From positions 124,001 through 188,000 of the forward strand of contig CAKMXJ010000005.1 of assembly GCA_928724745.1 (NCBI GenBank): 64,000 nt of DNA, given 5' to 3'. The position numbers were made by a program, and so were the translations under genes. Below the pieces are notes generated by a model that had not been told where the DNA came from, did no database searches, and was given only the letters and a program-made list of their open reading frames with translations. Shown here piece by piece: positions 27,657 to 38,336 of the stretch. Every line of letters begins with the position of its first letter. Position 1 is the first letter of the stretch. This DNA comes from Anthracocystis setariae. Its lineage: Eukaryota > Basidiomycota > Ustilaginomycetes > Ustilaginales > Ustilaginaceae.

Positions 27657-29477
27657 TTAGTCCTCCAAGAAAAAGTACTGACCAGCTGCCTTCTGCTCCT
27701 TATCCTTGATCGAGTTGAACTTGTTAACACGTGGACGGTAGTTGGTAGGATCACGACGCATCGAAACTTCCAGCGTAGCCAAGAATGAGTTCATACCGGT
27801 GAGCAACGATTCTGGACGCTTAGCCGTCGCCTTAACGGATGGCTGACCCTCGTAGACGATGACCCTATCGGCGAGGTACGTCGCCATGATGATGTCGTGC
27901 TCGATGATCATGGCCGTCTTGCGCGAGTGAATGATGAAACGCTTGATGACGCGCGACGCAATGATACGCTGCTCCGAATCCAAGTACGCCGAAGGCTCGT
28001 CAATCAGGTAAATGTCTGCGGGCTTACCCAGCGCCAACACCAACGCCACACGCTGCAGCTCACCACCCGAAAGCGTCTGGACATCGTTGTCGATAATCGC
28101 ATCAAGCGACATGGGCTTGACCACATCGGTCTGGAACTGAGGGTGCATAAATTGAGCCTTGATCTGCTTGAGCAACAACATTCGCACGGTACCTTGGAAC
28201 TTGGGCGCGATCGTCTGTGGCTTGAGAGACACGTTGAGCTGAGGCGGCTTCTTGGCACCCGGGTCAGGCTCGAGCTTGCCAGCGAGCATCTTGACAAACG
28301 TGGTTTTACCCGTACCGTTCTCGCCGAGGAAGACGATGATCTCGGCATCGCTGAACTCACCGCCTTCGATGCTGAGCGAGAAGTTGCCGAGCGTCTTGGT
28401 CATGGGCGGGCAGACGTACTTTGGTGTCCTGTCCAGCACCTCGTCCTCGGCGGTCTCGGAGATCTTGAACGAGAGCGACTCTTCGCGGAAACGCATGTTC
28501 TCGGCCGGGATGTAGCCATCCAGAAAGATGTTGATACCATCGCGAACGGGCGAAGGCACGGTAACGACACCGTAGACGGAGGGGACGCCGTAGAGACAGC
28601 AGATGAAATCGGAGAGGTAGTCGAGCACGGACAGATCGTGCTCGACGGCGATGACGTAGGTGTTGGAGTCGAGGAGGGATCGGATCATTCGTGCCGCGTT
28701 GAGACGCTGCTTAACGTCGAGGTAGGAAGATGGCTCGTCGAACATGTACACATTGGCGCTCTGGATGCACGACATTCCGATGGCGAAACGCTGAAGCTCA
28801 CCACCGGAGAGTTGCGAGACGTCGCGCTCGAGAACCTCGTTGAGGTCGAGCATGTCGATGACCATCTGCTTGTTGTCTTTTTCGAGCTTTCCATCAAGAA
28901 GCTGGGTGACGGTAGCCTTGCCCTTGATGGCACGAGGGATGTGGTCGACGTACTGGGGCTTGATGAGCGCCTTGATGTTGTCTTCGAGCACCTTGGTGAA
29001 GAAGTTTTGCAACTCGGAGCCACGGAAGTACTTGAGAATCTCCTGCCAGTCGGGAGGATCGTCGTAGCGGCCCAAGTTAGGCTTCTGCTTACCGGCCAAG
29101 ATCTTGAGCGCGGTGGATTTGCCGATACCGTTTGTGCCGACAAGACCGAGAACCTGACCAGCACGAGGAGTGGGCAAACGATGCAACTTGAACGAGTTGG
29201 CGCTGTATCTGTGGGTGGTCTCGTTCTCGAGGTTGGTGGGGAGCTTGATGATGTTGATGGCCTCGAAGGGGCACTTCTTGGGGCAAATACCACAACCGAT
29301 GCAGAGCGATTCCGAGATGAAGGCGATCTTGCTGGATGGCGTCACCTCGATACAGAGTCGACCCATGCGGACGACAGGGCACGACTTTTTACATTCCTGA
29401 CGACATTTCTTGGGTTTGCACTTGTCCGAGTTGACGATGGCAATACGGGTCTCCTTCTCTTGTGGTGCGGGTGCCAT
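27657..29477 (-). CDS. RLI1: ABC ATPase ABCE1/RLI1, ribosome recycling factor
   Basis: 606 residues, matching family length (about 600). N-terminal ferredoxin-like region with eight cysteines in two 4Fe-4S motifs ([14 protein letters not shown] and [11 protein letters not shown]); first nucleotide-binding domain with Walker [10 protein letters not shown], signature LSGGELQ and Walker [10 protein letters not shown]; hinge; second domain with [16 protein letters not shown] and IDEPSAYLD. It splits 80S/post-termination ribosomes together with eRF1 or Dom34 and also acts in initiation, in the cytosol. It is essential in yeast. No intron. A long open frame on the opposite strand is a codon-bias shadow. 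Confidence 0.97.
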   Translation of the reverse strand: MAPAPQEKETRIAIVNSDKCKPKKCRQECKKSCPVVRMGRLCIEVTPSSKIAFISESLCIGCGICPKKCPFEAINIIKLPTNLENETTHRYSANSFKLHRLPTPRAGQVLGLVGTNGIGKSTALKILAGKQKPNLGRYDDPPDWQEILKYFRGSELQNFFTKVLEDNIKALIKPQYVDHIPRAIKGKATVTQLLDGKLEKDNKQMVIDMLDLNEVLERDVSQLSGGELQRFAIGMSCIQSANVYMFDEPSSYLDVKQRLNAARMIRSLLDSNTYVIAVEHDLSVLDYLSDFICCLYGVPSVYGVVTVPSPVRDGINIFLDGYIPAENMRFREESLSFKISETAEDEVLDRTPKYVCPPMTKTLGNFSLSIEGGEFSDAEIIVFLGENGTGKTTFVKMLAGKLEPDPGAKKPPQLNVSLKPQTIAPKFQGTVRMLLLKQIKAQFMHPQFQTDVVKPMSLDAIIDNDVQTLSGGELQRVALVLALGKPADIYLIDEPSAYLDSEQRIIASRVIKRFIIHSRKTAMIIEHDIIMATYLADRVIVYEGQPSVKATAKRPESLLTGMNSFLATLEVSMRRDPTNYRPRVNKFNSIKDKEQKAAGQYFFLED

Positions 29478-29971
29478 GATGGGTTGCGTATGCTACACCT
29501 CGTGCTCTCTGCTGGAAGAGGACAAGGTCGAGAGGCGGTGGTGTTTGGTGTTGGGTAGGATGAGAGATGTGAAGAAGCAAAGCCTGAATTCGCAGCACGG
29601 CGCCAGCCTGTGCTCCAAAATGAGAAGGTCGTCTGCCAATGCAAGAGTGCAACTCAGCTCGCTGAAGACAAGAAGAACAAGTTGCCAAACAGGCAGCAGC
29701 TGGCGATCCGAATTCAAATCCAGATTTCAAGGCAACCACGCCCAAAAAAAAAACAAAAAAAATGCAAGACGCACACAATACAGTACTGTACGGGTACAGC
29801 ACGGCGAATAAGTAGTGTACCCAATTGCTACTCAAATTTTCAATTCAAACACGACGGCTACATTCAAAGGGACCAAATACGAATGTGCACGCGGGTTTGT
29901 CGGTGTGGAATGGGAAGGCGACTTCTCGTGAATACAAAACAAAGCATTGCGCTGTGCTTCACCTTTTTTTC

Positions 29972-30018
<47 letters not shown>

Positions 30019-30391
30019 CCTTGCCCAAAGTGGAGCAGGGAGATGCCATGGTTGGATTTGAAATCAAACATTCTCAAGTGGTTGGCTGCCATTTGTTATC
30101 GAGCAGCACACAAAGTCATGCCGAACGTATCTGCTTCGAGACACACCACCCTTGAGTGTTGTAGATTTGGCATGCTGCTGTATTCATATTGCAACACCAG
30201 ATTGAATTCGCGTGTTCAGACACGGCAGCGAGAACAAGATGGTTAGATCAGATCATCGGTGCTGATCGCTATGCGGTTCGAGATGCGAGGGATGGATGCT
30301 TTCAAGGCCAAGTCGGTAGGGTGGCTCACCATGTCGCCATGGATTTCCATTTTGGCATCTCTGATGCCAAGACTCAGTAGTTCCGAACATT
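29478..30391. other. Intergenic region upstream of RLI1 with T-tracts
   Basis: No supported gene. Should hold the RLI1 promoter (next to 29477) and the 3' end of the SANT-like gene. Contains an A-rich stretch (29739-29762) and a long T-tract. Confidence 0.7.
29990..30018. repeat. Poly(T) tract, preceded by TTTTC repeats
   Basis: About 29 consecutive T, preceded by CTTTT-type repeats from 29964. On the RLI1 strand it is a poly(A) tract about 510 bp upstream of the start codon, a possible nucleosome-excluding element. Confidence 0.85.
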
Positions 30392-30823
30392 CTACTCCAC
30401 CTCTTCCTTACGCTTGCGCTTGGATGGCGAGCTGTTTTTCGAAGGACTGGAGCTGTGCGAGCCCTGCGGTTTGCCACCATAAACGGCTAGAAGGTCCTTG
30501 CAAATCTTGCGACGCCACTGATCCTGGCACTGAAGGTAGCTCATCCATGAATACCGCAATGATTCACAGTGTCATCATAATGTCCCAAAATACAGCAAAC
30601 CGAATGGCGAACCGAATCCTGCAACTATACTTACCGCCCTAGTGCTGCGGCTTGGACGGCCCTCTTTGACAAGGAGATCGGTCAGCTCCGTGAACAGACG
30701 ACCGACGTCTGCACTGGCGAGCACACGGGTGAGTACATGGTTGACGATGATGTTGCGGTCTTCGTCCGTCCAGGGCACCTCTCTCTTGCTAGGCTTTTCT
30801 TCTTCCCTTGTGTCTTGGCACAT
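30392..30823 (-). CDS. Small SANT/Myb-like protein, two exons
   Basis: Gene model built by eye: exon 1 30823-30635 (63 codons), intron with donor GTAAGT at 30634 and acceptor CAG ending at 30530, exon 2 30529-30392, for 108 residues. The phase is 0 and the joined reading is a single helix-turn-helix domain: PWTDEDRNIIVNHVLTRVL, then FTELTDLLV, then CQDQWRRKICKDLL, the three helices with spaced aromatic residues of a SANT/Myb fold. A serine/lysine tail with KRKRKEE looks like a nuclear localisation signal. It probably binds DNA or chromatin; the target is unknown. The start at ATG 30823 is the first AUG in frame, and an upstream exon cannot be excluded. Confidence 0.72.
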
Positions 30824-31240
30824 GTCTGCGAACTTGAGTGGAATGACTACGGAAGTGTTGGTCCAAGCCAGCTCCAAGTGCGAGCCCCTTATCTACTCGA
30901 CAGAAAAAAAGGACCTTGATCAAAGGCTAGGACTAGGATGGCTTGCCGCACGTTTTTGCCGCACACAATGCTACCAACCCCAACCGGTCGCATTGACACA
31001 ATCTTGCAGTTTCAATCTTCTGACAGCTTCTCCGCGTGGCTTCGGAGGCGCATCCAGAGCACAATGGGGGAGAAGCGTGTTCATCACAAAGATTGTCCGT
31101 TTGCACGCCGTTCGATGTGAGTTCAGCCGTGTGGACAGAGACCCACCAATCCAAATTAGATTGCTGCATCTGGTGGTCGTATCGCACCATGGAGGATTTT
31201 GGAATTGAAGGTGATAGGTCAGGTCAGGTCGTGGAGCCGC
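30824..31240. other. Intergenic region between the SANT-like gene and ATG27
   Basis: 417 bases, no supported gene or repeat. Confidence 0.65.
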
Positions 31241-32233
31241 TCAGATGGGCTCGTAGGCACCTCGTCCGCCAGCGCCTCCGAATCCGCCTCCGCTGCGGTT
31301 GCCGGAAACTGTTTGCCATACGTGAGTGGCAGCATCGCGTGCAATGTAGGGTGATTCCCTCCAGAAGTCCTTGTGCGGAACCAGATCCCATCCACTAGCG
31401 CCATAGTTGTTGTAGTTGTTGTACATCCCGACCCCCATGTATCCAACGAAGCCAATCACCACCAAGAAGATAACCCAGCTGAAGAAGCCCCATCCGTCGG
31501 AAGATTCCGATCCGCTGCTGCCATTCTTGTCATCATCCTCGTCACCTCCCTTTGATGGACTTCCGCCCCCATTGCCTGGGTTGCCAGCATTCGAGGAGCA
31601 CGCAAACTTGGTTGGCCAGCGCAGCTTGAGCCTGCCATCGGCTCGATCGTAACTTCGCGCTGTTAGATGGGAGTCGGCTTCGGCTTTTGGATCGCAGACG
31701 AGCTCTAGCTCAGCTTTTTGCTCGCGACCAGCATACGTAGCACCGCCAAGTTCAAGTTGGATGCTCTTCTCGCCTCCTTCGAGCTCTTCGCCCCATTGAA
31801 CCTTGGCATCGATTTTGCTGCCTCCTGACTCGCCCGAATAGGCTACTGGGATGGCTTGCGTGACAAGGGTCTTGTCATCCTTGATAGTTTCGATGGTGAT
31901 GCAGATCCTCGTTCCACGTGGGCACTGATCCTTCTCATCGCGATTCGAGTCGGCTTCTAGCGGCTTGCAAAGGTCGATGTCAATGGATGTTCTGGTCTCT
32001 GATGGAGGAGTCGATTCGATATTGGATGTGCGGATCGGATATGCGATGTTGGACAGATCGAAAGACTGTTTCGAAGAGACGGCGACATTGGCGCAATCGA
32101 AAGGCGAGAGCGTCTGCTTTGTAGCAACGACGGTGGATGCTTGCTGGATGAGTAGCAGTAGAGATGCAGCTAAGAGCGTAAGGTTGCGTCGTTCACGCAA
32201 TCTGCTGCGATGTGAAGAAGTAGAGGTCGGCAT
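31241..32233 (-). CDS. ATG27: Autophagy-related membrane protein Atg27
   Basis: 330 residues. An N-terminal hydrophobic signal (LLAASLLLLIQQASTVVA) is followed by a luminal domain with paired cysteines (DFCANV-like PFDCANV, LCKP, DQCP, RICITIE, LVCDP, KFACSS), as in the mannose-6-phosphate-receptor-like fold of Atg27. An acidic linker precedes one transmembrane segment (FFSWVIFLVVIGFVGYMGV) and a C-terminal tail with the strongly conserved block YGASGWDLVPHKDFWRESPY. Atg27 is a type I protein cycling between Golgi, vacuole and the Atg9 compartments and is needed for efficient Atg9 vesicle formation. It shares a 569-bp divergent promoter region with the ataxin-3 gene. Confidence 0.9.
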   Translation of the reverse strand: MPTSTSSHRSRLRERRNLTLLAASLLLLIQQASTVVATKQTLSPFDCANVAVSSKQSFDLSNIAYPIRTSNIESTPPSETRTSIDIDLCKPLEADSNRDEKDQCPRGTRICITIETIKDDKTLVTQAIPVAYSGESGGSKIDAKVQWGEELEGGEKSIQLELGGATYAGREQKAELELVCDPKAEADSHLTARSYDRADGRLKLRWPTKFACSSNAGNPGNGGGSPSKGGDEDDDKNGSSGSESSDGWGFFSWVIFLVVIGFVGYMGVGMYNNYNNYGASGWDLVPHKDFWRESPYIARDAATHVWQTVSGNRSGGGFGGAGGRGAYEPI

Positions 32234-32802
32234 ATTCGGGAGGCAGGAGTGGTGGATTGGTGATTTTGCAAGGCGGTGTGACGGTTGATATATCGAACGA
32301 GGTTCAATAGTGCGGCTGATGTGCTATTTTCTAGAATGTTGCGTAGCAGAGACGGGGCGATTTCCGAGATCCATCGATTGGGATAAAGAAAAGAAAAAAA
32401 AAGGGTCTGCGAGACACGGAAGCTGCCGACAGACACGCACGCACGCACGCACGCTTTCTTTCTTTTATGCCGAACGGCCTCCACACGAACCCAACAGACT
32501 CTCCAACCACTCGACGTGAATCACAGTTTGACACTACTTTCAATCGACGCGCAACCACCACTCAGCTTGGACCGTTCGTCTCTTGCTTCCACCCACTTAC
32601 GCTACAGCTCGACCTTCCAAGATAGCAGCAACACAACCAAGCCTCAAACTCGACCCTTAAACACGGCTCTGCTGGCATCCTCGCTGTCAAGGTCGCACCC
32701 GTCCTTCCAAACCACGCACGCCTTCAACTTTGCTCTGCTGATCGAAACCAGGTCCAGACGGTACGGTTCGCTCGTGGCTCTCCAAAGGTCAGCTTCGCCA
32801 CC
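32234..32802. other. Divergent promoter region of ATG27 and the ataxin-3 gene
   Basis: No gene supported. Contains an ACGC repeat near 32438-32453 and pyrimidine-rich stretches. The ataxin-3 start is in a perfect GCCACCATG context at its right edge. Confidence 0.65.
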
Positions 32803-34485
32803 ATGTCATCGTCGACACCACAGCAACAGCTGATCTCCTACATTCATCATGAGCGTCAGGAATCCGGTAGCATGCTCTGTGCTCAGCACGCGCTCAACGC
32901 GCTACTCCAAGGTCAATACTACGATGCCTCCCAGCTGGCGCAGATCGCAACCGAACTAGACCAGCTCGAAGCTTCCGAGCTCGGCCTCAGTCAAGCCGAC
33001 ATTGCCGCTCGTGATCGTTCGAGTCTGAACATGGATGACACCGGTTTCTTCAGCGTGTCTGTGCTCGAACGAGCTCTTCAGGTCTGGGGTATCTCGATCT
33101 CGAGCTGGAGATCCGCCGCCAATCGCGCCCGCCACGATGCACCGGAACAGCAGAAGGCGTTCGTTCTCAACCTCGACAGCCACTGGTTCACCATCCGTTC
33201 TTTCGGTACCACGAGCAAGTTCTGGTACAACCTCAATTCCTTCCTAGCCGAGCCTCAGTGGATCGGCAACAACTACCTCGGAACTCTTCTTCACACCGCT
33301 GAATCCGAAGGCTACTCGGTCTTTGTGGTGCAGGCTGCTGAGGGTTCCGCTGGACAAGGCTTGCGCGAGTCAGATGCCGATCAGATTGCCGACCATCTTC
33401 CACCACCAGGAGTGGCTCCCTCGTCCACTACCAACTTTGGCCTTCGCCCAGAAGCATCGGCCAGGCCTGCCACCACCACCACACTGCCCCATGCGAGCGC
33501 ACTCGACCACACCTCGCCCGTGTTCGACTTTGACGATCAAGAGGATCCGGAACTGCAAGCGGCTCTCAGTGCCAGTCTCGCCACGCACAGTGCGGCCAGC
33601 AGTTCCAAGGACCCCGACACGCCTAGCCGGTCGCGAGTTCGTCAGCAGAGGACGGCGAGCTTCGAAGATAGCTCTTTGATCGAGACGGATGCCGACATCG
33701 ATGCCATTGCCCCGTCTCGACGTCGTCTTCGCAATGACGATCCTGTGGATGATGAGCTTCGTAGAGCCATGGAAGCAAGTCTTTCGAGCTCCTCAGACCC
33801 TTCCAGAATGAGCAGCTCAGCTCAGGGTGTTGGAATACCGTCTTCGTCCAACTCATCCTCATCATCGAGGCCAGTGGGACGTCGAAAGCGTCGGGCGCAA
33901 GAACGCCAGTCTGGTCTTAGCCGTGAGGATGCGATCGACCTCGACGACTCGCGCGAGGATGGTTTATCAAGCGACTTGGAAGAGCTCCATCCGTCATCCC
34001 TGTCGCATCGCTCTCCCTTCCTGAGTCCGGCTATGGCTGCGGCGAATCGGAACAACGAAGACGTCGAGGAGATTGTGGATGACGATGAAGACGTTCCTAG
34101 CGATGATGAGCATATCGACCCTTTCAGCATTCCTGGCGCGCCCGAGGCAAGTGCGCTCATCGGGCCGCGCCAAGATCGGCACTACGACGACGAGGATGCC
34201 GAGCTGCAAGCTGCGCTGGCGGCGAGCCTGGGCGATACCGAGGCTGCGGCGAGCTTTGCAGCCGAAATCCCGAATTACAGGACAGCGTCAAAGCAAGCAG
34301 CAGAAGAGCAGCAGACTGTGCCAGGAGATGTGGAGAGGATCTCGAGGATGCGGCAAGAGGCGAGGAAGAAAGCCAAGGAGGAGCAGGAAAAGCAGGAGAG
34401 ATTGGATAGGGGTGAGGTGGTGGAAGAAGAGGAGGAAAAGGCGAATGCGGGAGGGAGCGGAAAAGCGAAAGCGGACGAGGAGGAA

Positions 34486-34517
<32 letters not shown>

Positions 34518-34581
34518 GTCGGAAGCGGAGGAGGTGAGTGCAGAAGAGATGAGGAGGCGTAGATTGGCACGCTTCGGTTAG
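32803..34581 (+). CDS. Ataxin-3-type Josephin deubiquitinase with UIMs
   Basis: 592 residues; start chosen at ATG 32803 (GCCACCATG). Josephin domain at about 10-180: cysteine C26 in SMLCAQHALN with Q19 upstream, catalytic H127 in LDSHWFTIR and N143 in WYNLNS, matching the Q-C-H-N set of ataxin-3. The interval between Q19 and C26 is two residues longer than in the human protein. Three ubiquitin-interacting motifs follow (PELQAALSASL, DELRRAMEASL, AELQAALAASL). The tail is lysine/glutamate-rich with an aspartate run encoded by GAT repeats. It trims ubiquitin chains in protein quality control. Longer than human ataxin-3 (about 360) because of low-complexity linkers. Confidence 0.93.
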
Positions 34582-34998
34582 CAGATCACAGCAACGATTG
34601 GCGTGATTGGAGCGAACCACAAAACAGTCCGAGCTTTGCATACGTGTGCATGAGAGAGACTGTGAATGAGATGAATAGATAGTGCTACATGTGAACGGAC
34701 GGAAGAAGCGAGGCGAGTTGAAGCCTGCAGGATCGAGATGGTGGATCAAGTGTTGTCAGATTAGGCTCGAAGCAGATTGCACGACGGGCGACATGGTCAA
34801 AGTTTGCTTGGCTTGCGTGCGTGGTGCGATCTTGGAGTTGTCGCACGCCCATTCTGTGCAAGACTGTTGAGGCGTGGTCTGATGTCAGCTGCAGCAGCTA
34901 GAATGTAGAGAGCTGTGTTTGACGGGTATATGCGATTGTTTGAAGGAGGCATGCGGGTTTGGAAGTTTGGCTGTGCGGAGGCATAGCTCATAGCTGGT
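34582..34998. other. Intergenic region between convergent ataxin-3 and NOP10 genes
   Basis: 417 bases holding the two 3' ends; no other feature seen. Confidence 0.65.
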
Positions 34999-35302
34999 TT
35001 ACATGGGCTTGGCAGGCAGCTGAGTCGGGAGGATACCGAAACGCTTCTTGATGGTGACACGGTGTCTGGAGAACTTGTCATCGGGGGAGAATCGCGCAGG
35101 GTGGGCCGACTTGGTGATGACGCCGTCTACGGTCTTCTTCTTGAGCGTGTAGATGCGCTTACCGTCCTGTGGAGTGATCATGATCAATTAGCAGCAAACA
35201 TGTCTCCAAGTTGGGTCAGTTTCAGGGTCTGGATAGAATCTCTGATGGCAACGAGAATCGAATGTATGTACAAACCTTGTCTTCGGTGAACATGAGATGC
35301 AT
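34999..35302 (-). CDS. NOP10: H/ACA snoRNP protein Nop10, two exons
   Basis: Gene model: exon 1 35302-35276 (nine codons, MHLMFTEDK), intron with donor GTTTGT and acceptor CACAG, exon 2 35166-34999, giving 64 residues, the normal Nop10 length. The blocks [24 protein letters not shown] and [10 protein letters not shown] are near-invariant in Nop10. It is a structural partner of the pseudouridine synthase Cbf5 with Gar1 and Nhp2 in the nucleolus and Cajal-like bodies, needed for rRNA and snRNA pseudouridylation and pre-rRNA processing. The tiny first exon is easy to miss by automated annotation. Confidence 0.95.
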
Positions 35303-35904
35303 TTTGGGCGATTGTTTGCTGGTATTTGAGCGGATAGATGGGTGGAAGAGGGTTGGATACGATGAGGAGGAGGATGAGGACGAGGTAGAGGCGCAAAGGC
35401 TGATGTATGTTGGCTTGAGGCGGTTGGAATTTTTTTGAAGGCCGCAGAATCTCAAAATGATAGACAAGAAATTTCATTCGCACGAAAAGAAACTTATCAA
35501 TTACCAATTCGTTAGTGGTCATGAGATGGTGATTTAACATTCTTTGTTCGTTCCTCGGCCACCGTTGAGACATGCACTTCTTCCAGCGAGGCGCACTCTC
35601 AACTCGGCGTGCAGCTCTCATGTCGTGTCTAGCAGAACAGGCTCCAACTGCCATCACATCGAGATCCTCGTTCGTAGCCCACTATTAGCATCCTCATCCT
35701 CATCCTCATCCTCATCCTCATCCTCTCTCTCGGCTCGGTTTCACGGCACGTCACGATCCTGTAACGCAGCGATTCCTCTCTCGTAGCTAGCTTCGATCAA
35801 GTCAAGACAAGCACGGTCCCGTCATCCCGAGCTATCCTCGTTCTTGCCCCGTGGTCAAACGTACGCTCTTCCTCGATCGTCCACAGACATCCCTTGCCTT
35901 CAAT
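35303..35904. other. Divergent promoter region of NOP10 and ERV25
   Basis: No gene supported. Contains a TCCTCA repeat (about 35690-35725). Confidence 0.65.
35690..35725. repeat. (TCCTCA)n hexanucleotide repeat
   Basis: About six tandem copies in the ERV25 upstream region. Confidence 0.85.
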
Positions 35905-36676
35905 ATGGCGCGCACATCTTTCTCGGCAGCAGGGACATCGACGTTGCTGCTGCTCTTGCTTCTGTTCACCTCTTTGGCATCCGCGATCAAGTTCGACCTT
36001 GCCGCCTCCACTCACCCACATACCAAATGTATCTGGAACTATGCGCTTTCGGACTCTCTAGTCATCATCACTGCGTCTACCATCGCCAAGGAACCTTTTG
36101 ACTTTACCCACCAACGCATCGATGTCGAAGTGGTCGATGGCAGTCAACACAACAACGTCTACCTGTCCAAGAAGAACATCAAGGGCGAAACACGACTGGC
36201 CATCAACACGCACTCTCATGCTGACCTTGGCGTTTGCTTCAAAAACACCATGTTGACCAAAGGAGGCGCACCACCCGTCGTCACCATCGATCTCGACGTC
36301 GACATCGGTGCCGATGCAGTCGACTACAACGCCATCGCCAACCAGGAATCGCTCAGTGGATTGGAAACCGAAATGAGGAAACTCGAAGCAGTTGCAAACG
36401 AGATCGTAAACGAAATGGAATACCTCAAAAAGAGGGAAATGAGAATGGCCGATACCAACTGTAAGTTCCAATCTCCCAACCTCTCGCCTGAATCAAACCC
36501 ATCGACGGCTAAGTCCCGACTTGCTCTCCCTCTTGTTTTCCTCTCTTTTGACAGTGTCGACAAATATGCGAGTCACCAACTTTGCCATCCTCACTCTCAT
36601 GGCCTTGATCGCTCTCGGCATCTGGCAGGTCTTTCACCTCCGCGGCTTCTTCAAGCGCAAATACCTTATCGACTAA
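35905..36676 (+). CDS. ERV25: p24-family cargo receptor Erv25, two exons
   Basis: Exon 1 35905-36460, intron 36461-36554 (GTAAGT...ACAG), exon 2 36555-36676; 225 residues. Signal peptide (LLLLLLLFTSLASA), GOLD domain with the two conserved cysteines (TKCIWNYAL and LGVCFKN), a coiled-coil (LEAVANEIVNEMEYLKKRE), one transmembrane segment (VTNFAILTLMALIALGIWQVF) and a short cytosolic tail with a phenylalanine pair and basic residues (LRGFFKRKYLID) that should bind COPII and COPI. It forms a heteromeric complex with Emp24 and cycles between ER and Golgi to load GPI proteins. Start chosen at ATG 35905 because the signal peptide begins there. Confidence 0.93.
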
Positions 36677-36998
36677 ACCTCACACACACACACACACAAA
36701 CGCATCGTCTTCGCATACTTTCCCCTTCTCCTCAACGTCTCTTTCCATCTGCAAATCCCCCCAAAACAAAGTGCAAAACTCATCAACCGACTGTCTCGTG
36801 AACAACACACCATGTGCAAATCACCTCCCTCTCCCCCTCTGGTCCACCACCACCTTGAGCTGCACCCCGTCTGAGTCACACTCTCTCTTCATTCACAAAC
36901 GCACAACTTGAATGTCTTTTTTTTTTTTCACATCTACGAATTGCATACCAATGAATTCATATGCTCAACAGTCTGAGCTCGGGTCACACCGGAGCGAC
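36677..36998. other. Intergenic region between convergent ERV25 and enolase genes
   Basis: 322 bases with a CACA run right after the ERV25 stop and a T-run at 36918-36927. No gene seen. Confidence 0.65.
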
Positions 36999-38336
36999 TT
37001 AAGCCGACTTGCGAGCAATCACCTTAGGAGCCGACTCGCCCTGAGTGAAACCGTCGAGACCGGCATACACAGCCGAAGGCTCGAGCGACTCGATGCGCAA
37101 CAGCTGGTTGTACTTGGCAGTGCGCTCGGATCGGCAGGGAGCACCCGTCTTGATGATCCCCACACCCAGTGCAACCACCAGGTCCGAAATCGTCACATCC
37201 TCAGTCTCACCGGAACGGTGCGAAACCATCACACCCCAGTTGTCCGACTGCGCGAGCTGAGCAGCCTGGATCGACTCGGAAATGGTACCGATCTGGTTGA
37301 TCTTGAGCAAAAGACCGTTGCACGACTTCTTCTCGATGGCCGTCTTGATACGCAGAGGGTTGGTCACCGTAAGATCGTCACCGATGATAGTGACACCGGC
37401 GTGGGCGCGCAGGTGCGACCAAGCCTCCCAGTCGTCCTGGTCGAAGGGGTCTTCGATCGAAGCGATCGGGTACTTGTTGATGTAGCCGAGGTAGACGTCA
37501 GCGAGCTCCTTGCCCGTGAGCCACTTGGACGAGTCCGAATTGGGGTTCTTGAAGTCAAGGTCATACTTGCCCTCCTTGTAGAACTCGGACGAGGCCACAT
37601 CGAGCGAGATGTGAACCTTGCCCTCGTAACCGGCCTTCTGGATGGCCTCGGTGAGGATCTCAAGAGCCTCGTCGGCAGACTGGACGTTGGGGGCGAATCC
37701 ACCCTCGTCACCGACGTTGGTAGCGTCGATGCCGTACTTGGTGTTGATGACCTTCTTGAGGTGGTGGTACACCTCGGTGCCGATCTGGATCGACTCGGTG
37801 AAGCTCTTGGCACCGGTGGGCACAATCATGAACTCCTGGAAGGCAAGAGCGTTACCGGCGTGCGAACCACCGTTGATGACGTTCATGGCAGGAGCGGGGA
37901 GGACGTAAGGAGCCTTGATACCGCTGAGGTTGGCAAGGTACCTGTAGAGCGGCAGACCCTGCTCACCAGCACCGGCCTTGGCAACAGCGATGGAAACACC
38001 GAGAATGGCGTTGGCACCGAGCTTGCCCTTGTTGGCAGTGCCATCGAGCTTGATGAGCAAGTCGTCGATCTCCTTCTGCGAGGTGACGGGCAGGCCCGAC
38101 TTGATGAGCTCGGGAGCAATGATGTCGTTGACGTTGGAAATCGCCTTGTCGACACCCTTGCCCATCCACTTGGACTTGTCGCCGTCACGCAGCTCGACAG
38201 CCTCGTGGATACCGGTGGAGGCACCGGAAGGAACACCGGCACGGAAAAGACCCTTCTCGGTGGTGACGTCGACCTCGATGGTGGGGTTACCACGCGAGTC
38301 GAGAATCATACGAGCTTGGATCTTCTGAATAGCCAT
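36999..38336 (-). CDS. ENO1: Enolase (phosphopyruvate hydratase)
   Basis: 445 residues, standard length. It converts 2-phosphoglycerate to phosphoenolpyruvate in cytosolic glycolysis and gluconeogenesis. Visible: N-terminal DSRGNPT, the loop [21 protein letters not shown], metal ligands in [16 protein letters not shown] and IGDDL, catalytic lysine in the family signature [14 protein letters not shown], and SHRSGETED. No intron. The codon bias is strong, as expected of a highly expressed gene, and produces a nearly full-length open frame on the opposite strand. Confidence 0.98.
   Translation of the reverse strand: MAIQKIQARMILDSRGNPTIEVDVTTEKGLFRAGVPSGASTGIHEAVELRDGDKSKWMGKGVDKAISNVNDIIAPELIKSGLPVTSQKEIDDLLIKLDGTANKGKLGANAILGVSIAVAKAGAGEQGLPLYRYLANLSGIKAPYVLPAPAMNVINGGSHAGNALAFQEFMIVPTGAKSFTESIQIGTEVYHHLKKVINTKYGIDATNVGDEGGFAPNVQSADEALEILTEAIQKAGYEGKVHISLDVASSEFYKEGKYDLDFKNPNSDSSKWLTGKELADVYLGYINKYPIASIEDPFDQDDWEAWSHLRAHAGVTIIGDDLTVTNPLRIKTAIEKKSCNGLLLKINQIGTISESIQAAQLAQSDNWGVMVSHRSGETEDVTISDLVVALGVGIIKTGAPCRSERTAKYNQLLRIESLEPSAVYAGLDGFTQGESAPKVIARKSA

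Noticed and set aside
27897..29558. 553-codon plus-strand frame covering RLI1
   Set aside because: Antisense shadow of a biased, conserved gene; composition is an artefact of RLI1 codons.
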